Origin: CAYJBH01 sp964370605 | Lineage (GTDB): Bacteria; Bacillota; Clostridia; Oscillospirales; Ruminococcaceae | Assembly (NCBI GenBank): GCA_964370605.1 | Contig: CAYJJX010000005.1 | Coordinates: 53,253-117,252, forward strand | Direction of reading: 5' to 3' | DNA: 64,000 bases | Part shown: in pieces, positions 24,557 through 32,393 of the stretch | Layout: every line of letters begins with the position of its first letter | Position numbering within the stretch: the stretch's first letter is position 1 | Notes under the pieces: generated by a model | Seen by the model: only the letters and a program-made list of their open reading frames with translations | The model's database searches: none | What the model was told of the DNA's origin: nothing | Translations under genes and position numbers: made by a program

Positions 24557-24862
24557 ATGGAAAACTATCTACTGTTGGACTGTGCCGATATCGTCGAGGG
24601 GCCGAGCGGCTTGTCTTACAAACTTTATCTAGTCGACAGAAGCTTTTGTGTTTCGGTTTCAATGAATGGAAATAGCTTCTACCTAACCGATTTCACCGCA
24701 AATCCAAGTTTTGCACGATTTGTTTTTGATCGTTTGGTCGGTGAACGAGTCTATCCCTACCATCTTCGTGATGTCGTTTCGGATCTCGTACAGGAGTATG
24801 ATCCGAACAGATGTTACCGCACCTCTCCGAGAACTCGCAAAGAGCCTACCGGAGCGAGGTAA
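24557..24862 (+). CDS. Small conserved-looking protein, resembles DUF6514
   Basis: 101 aa with a clear GAGGAG ribosome site. The layout (KLYLVDRSFCVSVSMNG, then a short aromatic/acidic segment, then VYPYHLRDVVSDLVQEY) resembles the DUF6514 family of small clostridial proteins, but this was judged by eye. No membrane helix or signal peptide. Its 3' end contains the LexA-like box before radC, and a basic tail ends it (RTSPRTRKEPTGAR). Function unknown. A TATAAT at 24519-24524 may be its -10, without a good -35. Confidence 0.65.
   Translation: MENYLLLDCADIVEGPSGLSYKLYLVDRSFCVSVSMNGNSFYLTDFTANPSFARFVFDRLVGERVYPYHLRDVVSDLVQEYDPNRCYRTSPRTRKEPTGAR
24804..24817 (+). promoter_or_regulatory. Candidate LexA (SOS) box before radC-uvrB-uvrA
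   Basis: CGAACAGATGTTAC matches the Gram-positive LexA consensus CGAACRNRYGTTYC at every position but one. It is 65 bases before the radC start and adjoins TATGAT (24797-24802), a possible -10. uvrB and uvrA are classical SOS genes. It lies inside the previous coding sequence and no good -35 is seen, so it is a candidate only. Confidence 0.5.
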
Positions 24863-24881
24863 CGGAAAGGAACGGTATTTG

Positions 24882-25586
24882 ATGAATCTCCATAAAGGAC
24901 ACCGCAAAAGGGTGCGGGATCGCTTTATTGCAGGTGGACTCGAGACCTTCCCGGAGCATAACGCACTGGAATTAATGCTGTTTTATGCCCTGCCTCAAGG
25001 AGATACAAATAACCTTGCACATGAACTAATTAACCATTTCGGTGGACTTCATGGTGTGTTTGAAGCACGCTTTGAAGATCTCTGCAAATTTAAAGGCCTT
25101 GGTGAAGTCTCGGCCACCATGATAAAGTTGGTGCCCGCCATGACCTCCTACTACCAATCAAGAAAGGCATTGCTTCAAGATAAGATTGACACCAGTTTTG
25201 CCGCCAGTGAGTATTTTATACCACGACTCATGAATTCTACTAATGAAGAACTTCACATGATGTCACTCAATAATCGTGGGGGCATAATCAAGTGCACAAA
25301 ACTGCATGAGGGGACTGTCAATGTAGTGCAGATAGTGACACGGACCGTATTGGCGGAAGCGCTCGGTTCAAATGCCACCTCGGTTATATTAGCACATAAT
25401 CATCCCTCCGGCGTGACAATTCCGTCTACCAACGATGTTTTTGTCACTAAGACCTTATATAATGTACTGTATCAGTCAAATATATTTTTGATGGATCATA
25501 TAATCGTGTCCGGCAACAACTACTCTTCCATGAGGGAGCTGGGTTGGTTTGACGGACTTCCTGTTTTTGGCGAAGATTCGATATGA
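24882..25586 (+). CDS. radC: RadC family JAB-domain protein
   Basis: 234 aa from ATG 24882, which has GGAAAGGAAC upstream; the frame is open further 5' but would overlap the previous gene. N-terminal helix-hairpin-helix (LCKFKGLGEVSATMIKL), C-terminal RadC/JAB metalloprotease-like domain with the metal motif ILAHNHPSGVTIPSTND. The N-terminal GHRKRVRDRFI is typical of the family. The role in repair is historically assumed and not proven. It overlaps uvrB by 4 bases (ATGA). Confidence 0.93.
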   Translation: MNLHKGHRKRVRDRFIAGGLETFPEHNALELMLFYALPQGDTNNLAHELINHFGGLHGVFEARFEDLCKFKGLGEVSATMIKLVPAMTSYYQSRKALLQDKIDTSFAASEYFIPRLMNSTNEELHMMSLNNRGGIIKCTKLHEGTVNVVQIVTRTVLAEALGSNATSVILAHNHPSGVTIPSTNDVFVTKTLYNVLYQSNIFLMDHIIVSGNNYSSMRELGWFDGLPVFGEDSI

Positions 25587-27562
25587 GTAAAAGTAAAGCA
25601 TTTAAAATAGTCTCCGACTACAAACCCACAGGCGATCAGCCACAGGCTATCGACATGTTGGTTGAGGGACTTAAAAAAGGATATGATAAACAGACACTAC
25701 TCGGTGTGACCGGCAGCGGCAAGACCTTTACTGTCGCAAACGTCATCGAGCGTGTCAATCGACCGACGCTGGTTCTTGCCCACAACAAGATACTGGCGGC
25801 TCAGCTGTGCACCGAGCTTCGGGAACTCTTTCCTGAGAATGCGGTGGAGTATTTCGTTTCCTATTATGACTATTATCAGCCGGAGGCGTATATACCCTCC
25901 ACCGATACCTATATCGAAAAGGACAGCTCCATCAACGACGAGATAGATAAGCTTCGCCACTCTGCCACCTCATCACTTTCAGAGCGCCGTGACGTGATAA
26001 TCGTTGCGAGTGTCTCCTGCATCTATTCGCTCGGCGATCCGATTGACTATCGTAGCATGGTGATTTCACTGCGTACCGGTAACAATATCGGTCGTGACGG
26101 ACTTACCAGAAGATTGGTCGACCTGCAATATGAACGCAACGATGTGAATTTTTCTCGAAATAAGTTTCGTGTCCGAGGTGACGTTGTCGAAATATATCCG
26201 GCATATGCTGCCGAGGTTGCAATCCGAGTTGAGTTTTTCGGCGATGAGATTGAGCGAATAAGTGAGATCACGCCACTCACCGGTGAGCGCAAGTGCGAAG
26301 TGTCGCATGTGGCTATATATCCCGCCTCACACTATATTGTGCCGCAGGATAAAATGTTAGATGCGATAAAGGATATCAGACAAGAAGCTGATGAACAGGT
26401 GAAGACCTTTACAGATGAGGGCAAGTTGATTGAAGCGCAGCGAATTGCCCAGCGGACTAATTATGATATAGAAATGTTGACCGAAATCGGTATCTGCAAG
26501 GGGATTGAAAACTATTCTCGGGTACTGTCAAGGCGTCCTGCGGGAAGTATACCCTCGACCCTTCTCGACTATTTTCCGGACGATTTTGTGGTTATTATTG
26601 ATGAATCTCATGTCATGTTGCCACAGCTTCATGCCATGTATGGCGGTGACTATGCCCGAAAAAAGAATCTTGTTGATTTTGGTTTTCGACTTCCGTCCGC
26701 TTTTGACAACCGACCACTTAAATTTGATGAAGTTGTCGATCGTTTGGGGCAAACTATATTTGTGAGTGCAACTCCGGCAGAATATGAGCGAAAAAATTCA
26801 AAGCAGATTGCACAGCAGATCATACGACCGACAGGGCTTGTGGATCCACAAATTTCGGTACGACCGACCGACGGTCAGATTGATGATCTATTGTCCGAGA
26901 TAAACGAGACAATTGAGAAAAAACAGCGTGTACTTGTAACCACTCTGACCAAAAAAATGGCGGAAGATCTCACCGACTTTTTGATTGGCCATGATGTCAA
27001 TGCAAAATATATGCACCATGAGATTGACACTTTTGAGCGTATAAATCTTATACGGGATCTGCGTGCAGGCGACATTGATGTGATTGTCGGAATCAATCTT
27101 CTGCGTGAGGGGCTTGACCTGCCGGAGGTATCGTTGATAGCGATCTTAGATGCCGACAAGGAAGGTTTTTTGCGAAGTGAATCCTCGCTTATCCAGACGA
27201 TCGGACGTGCCGCACGAAATTCGGAAGGTCGAGTGATAATGTACGGTGATTCGCTGACCGGTTCTATGGAGCGAGCGATTACCGAGACAGAGCGCCGACG
27301 CACCATTCAAGAGAGCTACAATAAAGAGCATGGCATAACCCCAAAAACCATCATAAAACAGCTAACCGACAGTACCATTAGCATTTCAAGTGATAAACAG
27401 GATAAGTTTGAGGGTCGTCGTCTGTCTCGTGCCGAGCGTGAAAAGGCGATTGATCAGCTGACACGAGAGATGAAAGAGGCGGCAAGGATGCTTGAGTTTG
27501 AACATGCGGCATTTTTGCGTGATCGGATTGAGGCACTGCGCAAAGGTGACAAGATAGACTGA
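25583..27562 (+). CDS. uvrB: Excinuclease ABC subunit B
   Basis: 659 aa. Damage-verifying helicase of nucleotide excision repair. Walker A GVTGSGKTFTVAN, the beta-hairpin YYDYYQPEAYIPSTD that probes the lesion, DESHV, then helicase motif VGINLLREGLDLPEVSL and QTIGRAARN; the UVR domain that binds UvrC is at the C-terminus (EMKEAARMLEFEHAAFLRD). Translationally coupled to radC and followed by uvrA after 34 bases. Confidence 0.98.
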   Translation: MSKSKAFKIVSDYKPTGDQPQAIDMLVEGLKKGYDKQTLLGVTGSGKTFTVANVIERVNRPTLVLAHNKILAAQLCTELRELFPENAVEYFVSYYDYYQPEAYIPSTDTYIEKDSSINDEIDKLRHSATSSLSERRDVIIVASVSCIYSLGDPIDYRSMVISLRTGNNIGRDGLTRRLVDLQYERNDVNFSRNKFRVRGDVVEIYPAYAAEVAIRVEFFGDEIERISEITPLTGERKCEVSHVAIYPASHYIVPQDKMLDAIKDIRQEADEQVKTFTDEGKLIEAQRIAQRTNYDIEMLTEIGICKGIENYSRVLSRRPAGSIPSTLLDYFPDDFVVIIDESHVMLPQLHAMYGGDYARKKNLVDFGFRLPSAFDNRPLKFDEVVDRLGQTIFVSATPAEYERKNSKQIAQQIIRPTGLVDPQISVRPTDGQIDDLLSEINETIEKKQRVLVTTLTKKMAEDLTDFLIGHDVNAKYMHHEIDTFERINLIRDLRAGDIDVIVGINLLREGLDLPEVSLIAILDADKEGFLRSESSLIQTIGRAARNSEGRVIMYGDSLTGSMERAITETERRRTIQESYNKEHGITPKTIIKQLTDSTISISSDKQDKFEGRRLSRAEREKAIDQLTREMKEAARMLEFEHAAFLRDRIEALRKGDKID

Positions 27563-27596
27563 CGGCACGGACACAGAAAGGAACGGAATAAAAAAG

Positions 27597-30434
27597 TTGA
27601 AAAACAACAATTTAGTTATAAAGGGTGCAAGAGAGCACAACCTGAAAAATGTGGACATTACCTTACCGAGAGACAGCCTGATTGTCATGACCGGTCTTTC
27701 GGGAAGCGGCAAATCGTCGCTTGCATTCGATACAATCTATGCAGATGGGCAAAGACGATATGTCGAGAGTCTTTCTTCCTATGCAAGACAATTTTTAGGG
27801 CAGATGGAAAAACCGGATGTGGACAGCATCGAGGGTCTATCGCCAGCCATATCGATCGACCAGAAAACCACCTCCCGCAACCCTCGCTCCACCGTCGGAA
27901 CGGTGACCGAGATATATGACTATCTTCGACTTTTGTATGCGAGAATCGGTGTTCCACACTGCCCGGAATGTGGGAGAGTGATTGTCCAGCAGACGGTTGA
28001 TCAGATGGTCGATGCTGTATTGAAGTTGGAAAACGGTACCAAATTTCAGATTTTGGCTCCGATTGTACGAGGACGAAAGGGTAGCTATCAAAAAGAGCTG
28101 GAGGCGGCACAGCGCTCCGGCTATGTCAGGGCAAGGATAGATGGCATAATATACGATCTGTCCGAGTCGATTGATCTTGACAAAAACTTCAAACATTCCA
28201 TCGACATTGTGGTAGATCGTCTTGTGATAAACGATGAGATTCGCACGCGTCTTGCCGATTCAATCGAAACGGCGATGAACCTCACCGGCTCCAATGTCAT
28301 CATAGATGTTATAGACGGTGAAGAGATGACCTTTTCCGGCAGTTATGCCTGTCCGGTTCACAACATCGGACTGGAAGAGCTCTCGCCCCGAATGTTCTCG
28401 TTTAATAATCCTTATGGTGCATGTGAAAAGTGTACCGGTCTTGGCACCTTTTTGTCGGTCGATCCGGAGCTGATCTTCCCCAATAAAAATCTTTCCATTG
28501 CCGAGGGTGCCGTCAAGGCAAGCGGCTGGGGCTTTGGTGAGGGTACGATAGCGGAGATGTATTTCAAGGCACTGTCCAAGAAATATGATTTTTCGCTGAC
28601 CACTCCCGTGAAAAAACTGCCCAAAAAGATAATTGACATAATTCTCTATGGCACATCGGGCGAAAAACTTTTGCTGACCCGTCAGAGCGAGTATGCCAAA
28701 GGGGAATACCTCAGCAGTTTTGAAGGTATCGTCAACAATCTTGAGCGTCGATTCCGTGAGACCGGAAGTGAGTGGATGAGAGACGAAATCTCCTCCATGA
28801 TGACCGATACACTTTGCCCAAAGTGTAAGGGTGAGAGACTCAAACCCATCAGCCTTGCTGTCACGGTGGGTGACATAAACATCAGCCGGATGACCGCAAA
28901 GTCGGTATCGGATGTCAGTGAATTTATAAGCGGTCTTAAACTGAATGAGCGGGACACCATGATCGGTGAGCGAATACTCAAGGAGATACAGGAACGTCTG
29001 TCGTTTTTAAAGAGCGTCGGACTGCAATATCTGACACTTTCACGCAGTGCCGCAACCTTATCGGGCGGTGAGAGCCAGCGCATACGTCTTGCAACCCAAA
29101 TCGGCTCATCACTGATGGGAGTGCTCTATATATTAGACGAGCCAAGCATCGGACTGCATCAGCGTGACAATGAAAAGCTGATTGCCACGCTGAAACGACT
29201 TCGTGACCTCGGAAACACCTTGATCGTGGTGGAACACGACGACGACACCATGCACAGCGCCGATTATATCGTTGACATCGGCCCCGGTGCCGGCAAACAT
29301 GGCGGTGAGATTGTCGCCTGTGGCACTATCGACGATATTATTAAGGTTAAAAAGTCCATTACCGGTCAGTACCTTTCCGGCAAGAAATTTATACCGGTGC
29401 CGAAAAAGCGTAACAAAGGTAATGGCAACTTCTTGAAAATAAAAAAAGCGACACAGAACAACCTTAAAAAAGTCGATGTCAGCATACCGCTCGGCGTGAT
29501 GACCTGTGTGACCGGTGTGAGCGGCAGCGGAAAATCTTCGCTTATAAACGAGATACTTTATAAACGTCTTGCCTCTGAGTTAAACGGTGCGAGGACCCAT
29601 GCCGGAGCACATGAAGAGATGCTGGGTCTTGAACATCTTGACAAGGTAATCGGAATCGACCAGTCACCGATCGGACGCACACCACGCTCCAACCCTGCGA
29701 CCTATACCGGACTTTTCACCGATATTCGGGAAGTTTTCGCCATGACACCGGAAGCAAAGATGCGTGGCTATTCCACCGGAAGATTTTCTTTTAATGTGCG
29801 TGGTGGTCGCTGTGAATCGTGTGAGGGAGACGGAATAATTCGCATCGAGATGCACTTTTTGCCCGATATTTATGTACCGTGCGAGGTGTGTAAGGGCAAG
29901 AGATATAATCGTGAAACATTAGAGGTGCACTATAAGGGCAAGACGATAGCCGACGTGCTTGCCATGACGGTGGAAGAGGCACAGACATTTTTTGAACACC
30001 TGCCCAAGATTAGTCGCAAGCTTGCAACCCTTTTTGATGTGGGTCTTGGATATATCACACTCGGTCAGTCGGCAACCACTCTTTCGGGCGGTGAGGCGCA
30101 ACGTGTGAAACTGGCGCTGGAACTTGCAAAGCGTGCGACCGGAAATACAATTTATATTCTTGATGAGCCGACGACAGGATTGCATGTTGCCGATGTTCAC
30201 AAGCTGGTGACGGTGCTGTCAAAGCTTGTGGAAAAGGGAAATACTGTCGTAGTTATTGAACATAACCTTGACATTATCAAGACAGCGGATTATATTATAG
30301 ATATGGGGCCGGAGGGTGGAAATGCCGGCGGTGAAGTTGTTGCGTGCGGCACACCGGAAAAGGTGGCAAAGAACCCAGCCTCATTTACAGGACAATATCT
30401 GAAAAAACACCTCGAAAAACAAGAAAGGAAGTAA
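27597..30434 (+). CDS. uvrA: Excinuclease ABC subunit A
   Basis: 945 aa. Damage-sensing ATPase of nucleotide excision repair with two ABC modules. First Walker A TGLSGSGKSSLAFD, first signature LSGGESQRIRLA and ILDEPSIGLHQRD; second Walker A TGVSGSGKSSLINE, signature LSGGEAQRVKLA and ILDEPTTGLH. Zinc-binding cysteine pairs are present (CPECGR, CPKCKG, CESCEGDG, CEVCKG). The start is TTG 27597, with AGAAAGGAAC about 12 bases upstream. Confidence 0.98.
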   Translation: MKNNNLVIKGAREHNLKNVDITLPRDSLIVMTGLSGSGKSSLAFDTIYADGQRRYVESLSSYARQFLGQMEKPDVDSIEGLSPAISIDQKTTSRNPRSTVGTVTEIYDYLRLLYARIGVPHCPECGRVIVQQTVDQMVDAVLKLENGTKFQILAPIVRGRKGSYQKELEAAQRSGYVRARIDGIIYDLSESIDLDKNFKHSIDIVVDRLVINDEIRTRLADSIETAMNLTGSNVIIDVIDGEEMTFSGSYACPVHNIGLEELSPRMFSFNNPYGACEKCTGLGTFLSVDPELIFPNKNLSIAEGAVKASGWGFGEGTIAEMYFKALSKKYDFSLTTPVKKLPKKIIDIILYGTSGEKLLLTRQSEYAKGEYLSSFEGIVNNLERRFRETGSEWMRDEISSMMTDTLCPKCKGERLKPISLAVTVGDINISRMTAKSVSDVSEFISGLKLNERDTMIGERILKEIQERLSFLKSVGLQYLTLSRSAATLSGGESQRIRLATQIGSSLMGVLYILDEPSIGLHQRDNEKLIATLKRLRDLGNTLIVVEHDDDTMHSADYIVDIGPGAGKHGGEIVACGTIDDIIKVKKSITGQYLSGKKFIPVPKKRNKGNGNFLKIKKATQNNLKKVDVSIPLGVMTCVTGVSGSGKSSLINEILYKRLASELNGARTHAGAHEEMLGLEHLDKVIGIDQSPIGRTPRSNPATYTGLFTDIREVFAMTPEAKMRGYSTGRFSFNVRGGRCESCEGDGIIRIEMHFLPDIYVPCEVCKGKRYNRETLEVHYKGKTIADVLAMTVEEAQTFFEHLPKISRKLATLFDVGLGYITLGQSATTLSGGEAQRVKLALELAKRATGNTIYILDEPTTGLHVADVHKLVTVLSKLVEKGNTVVVIEHNLDIIKTADYIIDMGPEGGNAGGEVVACGTPEKVAKNPASFTGQYLKKHLEKQERK

Positions 30435-30438
30435 TGTT

Positions 30439-31830
30439 ATGCCATATCCTACCACACAGGAATTTCAGTATGTTCGGGAATTATCGGAAGACTTTTTCGG
30501 CAAAAAAGAGTTTTTGTATTTCATTGACACCTTTGGATGTCAGCAGAATGTCAGCGACAGTGAACATATCGGTGGCCTGCTGGAACAGATGGGTTATGTA
30601 AAAACCGGATATAAAACAAAGGCAGACCTTGTGATCATGAATAGCTGTGCGGTGCGTGATCATGCCGAAATCAAGTTTTTAGGGCATGTCGGTGAGCTCA
30701 AGCCGCTCAAGATGGTTAATCCAAAGAAGATAATTATTACCTGTGGTTGTATGTTTTCTAACGGGCGCAATGTCAACACTATAAAAGCGTCCTATCCTTT
30801 CATCGATATTGTAGGCGATACCACCTTTACCGAAAACCTCATTGATCGTCTTGCCGATTTTTTAGAGGAGCCGAAACAAAAGGTGTTTCCGCCACAGGAA
30901 CTGGAAGAAAAGGAGATTATCGAGGGGATACAGGTCAGTCACACCGATAAGTATAACGTCTCGGTACCGATCATGTACGGCTGTGACAATAAATGCAACT
31001 ACTGCATTGTCCCATATGTACGTGGAGAAGAGGTCAACCGTGAACCGGAAGATATTGTTGCCGAGATAACAGCGCTTGTAGAAAATGGAGCAAAACATAT
31101 TACGCTACTCGGACAGAATGTCAACGCATACGGCAGGAAACTTGACGAGGATATCGATTTTGTAGGACTTCTAAAGCTTGTGTGCGCTATTCCCGGCAAC
31201 TACATAGTCAGTTTTCTGTCGTCCCACCCGAAGTTTTTTACCCGTGAATTGGTTGATTTTATCGCCGCAGAGCCTAAGATGTGCCGTATGCTTCATATAC
31301 CGGTGCAAGCGGGAAGCGACCTTGTGCTTGCCGCAATGGGCAGAGGGTACACGTCGGATGATTATCTGAAGCTCATTAGCTATGCAACGAATACCATAAA
31401 AGGTGTCGGTTTTACAAGCGATGTTATGATTGCCTATCCCGGCGAGACAGAGGTAGAGTTTGACAAGACCATGGATCTTGTTAGCAGAGTAGGGTTTTAT
31501 CAACTGTTCACCTATATTTTTTCAAAACGTCCCGGCACCCCTGCCGCAACACTTACCGACGATCTGATCCAGACTAAAAAGACGGACAGAATGGATCGAC
31601 TTCTCAGTCAACAAAAGGCATTGTCGGCGACGGCGCTTGCCGGATTCAAGGACAAAACTTTTCCGGTTTTGGTGGAAAAAGAAGAGGATGGAATGTATGT
31701 CGGAAAATATGGCAACTTCCTGCTTATTCGCTTCAGTAGCCCGCACAAGCAGATAAAAATCGGAGAACTGCATAATGTATTTATCACCGGAAGTTCGGCA
31801 AGTTCGCTGACCGGAACGGTTGAAGAATAA
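30439..31830 (+). CDS. miaB: tRNA-2-methylthio-N6-isopentenyladenosine synthase
   Basis: 463 aa. Radical SAM methylthiotransferase that adds the ms2 group to i6A37 in tRNAs reading U-starting codons. N-terminal UPF0004 domain with FIDTFGCQQNVSDSE and further cysteines NSCAVRD and TCGCMF (auxiliary cluster); radical SAM motif CDNKCNYC; C-terminal TRAM domain. It works after MiaA, whose gene is 6 kb downstream. Starts 4 bases after uvrA. Confidence 0.96.
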   Translation: MPYPTTQEFQYVRELSEDFFGKKEFLYFIDTFGCQQNVSDSEHIGGLLEQMGYVKTGYKTKADLVIMNSCAVRDHAEIKFLGHVGELKPLKMVNPKKIIITCGCMFSNGRNVNTIKASYPFIDIVGDTTFTENLIDRLADFLEEPKQKVFPPQELEEKEIIEGIQVSHTDKYNVSVPIMYGCDNKCNYCIVPYVRGEEVNREPEDIVAEITALVENGAKHITLLGQNVNAYGRKLDEDIDFVGLLKLVCAIPGNYIVSFLSSHPKFFTRELVDFIAAEPKMCRMLHIPVQAGSDLVLAAMGRGYTSDDYLKLISYATNTIKGVGFTSDVMIAYPGETEVEFDKTMDLVSRVGFYQLFTYIFSKRPGTPAATLTDDLIQTKKTDRMDRLLSQQKALSATALAGFKDKTFPVLVEKEEDGMYVGKYGNFLLIRFSSPHKQIKIGELHNVFITGSSASSLTGTVEE

Positions 31831-31857
31831 AAAGTATTTTTTTTGAAAGGAACAATA

Positions 31858-32265
31858 ATGACAACACTTGAAATGTTTATCGATGCCGCAAAGGCATTGC
31901 AAAAGGACCCGATCTACCTGAATGTAGAGGAACTTCGTATAGCAAACGACAACGATGCAGAGCTGGTGAAAAAAATCGATGATTTTAACACTTCGCGAGG
32001 CGAGTTGACCTCGATGATGTCAGACGGTGAGCCGGATCGTGAGCGTATGGCAGAGCTTAACAATAGCGTACGTGCGCTGTATACCGAGATCATGGAAACA
32101 GAAGGCATGGTGAAATACAGTGAAGCAAAAGAAGGACTGGATAAGCTTGTAGCGCACATTCAAGCGGTGCTGGGCGCAGCGCTTGCCGGCGAAGATCCCG
32201 AGACTGCAGAGCCGAGCATGGAAAGCTGTGGCGGAAGTTGCAGCAGCTGTAGCGGCTGTAGCTAA
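31858..32265 (+). CDS. YlbF/YmcA-family protein with four-cysteine tail
   Basis: 135 aa from ATG 31858 with GAAAGGAAC upstream. Helical protein of the YlbF/YmcA family; in Bacillus, YlbF, YmcA and YaaT form the Fe-S-containing Y-complex that steers RNase Y processing and Spo0A, competence and biofilm control. The position between miaB and mutS is where Bacillus has ymcA. The C-terminus ends in CGGSCSSCSGC (Cys124, 128, 131, 134), a plausible Fe-S or metal site. No second family member or yaaT is in the window. Confidence 0.85.
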   Translation: MTTLEMFIDAAKALQKDPIYLNVEELRIANDNDAELVKKIDDFNTSRGELTSMMSDGEPDRERMAELNNSVRALYTEIMETEGMVKYSEAKEGLDKLVAHIQAVLGAALAGEDPETAEPSMESCGGSCSSCSGCS

Positions 32266-32278
32266 GAGAACTTAATTT

Positions 32279-32303
32279 AGGCTGGCGATGTTTTCGCCGG
32301 CCT
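32279..32303 (+). terminator. Possible terminator or attenuator between ylbF-type gene and mutS
   Basis: 10-bp stem (32279-32288 with 32294-32303, one T-G pair) with loop TGTTT, followed by a weak T-rich stretch (GGTTTTATT). It could end the miaB transcript in part. Confidence 0.5.
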
Positions 32304-32393
32304 GTGTGGTTTTATTGACATAATCGTAAAACCCGAATAGAGGAGTGCTTTTTAACTCAAATTGACATATAAACGAAAGGAAGTTATAAAAAG

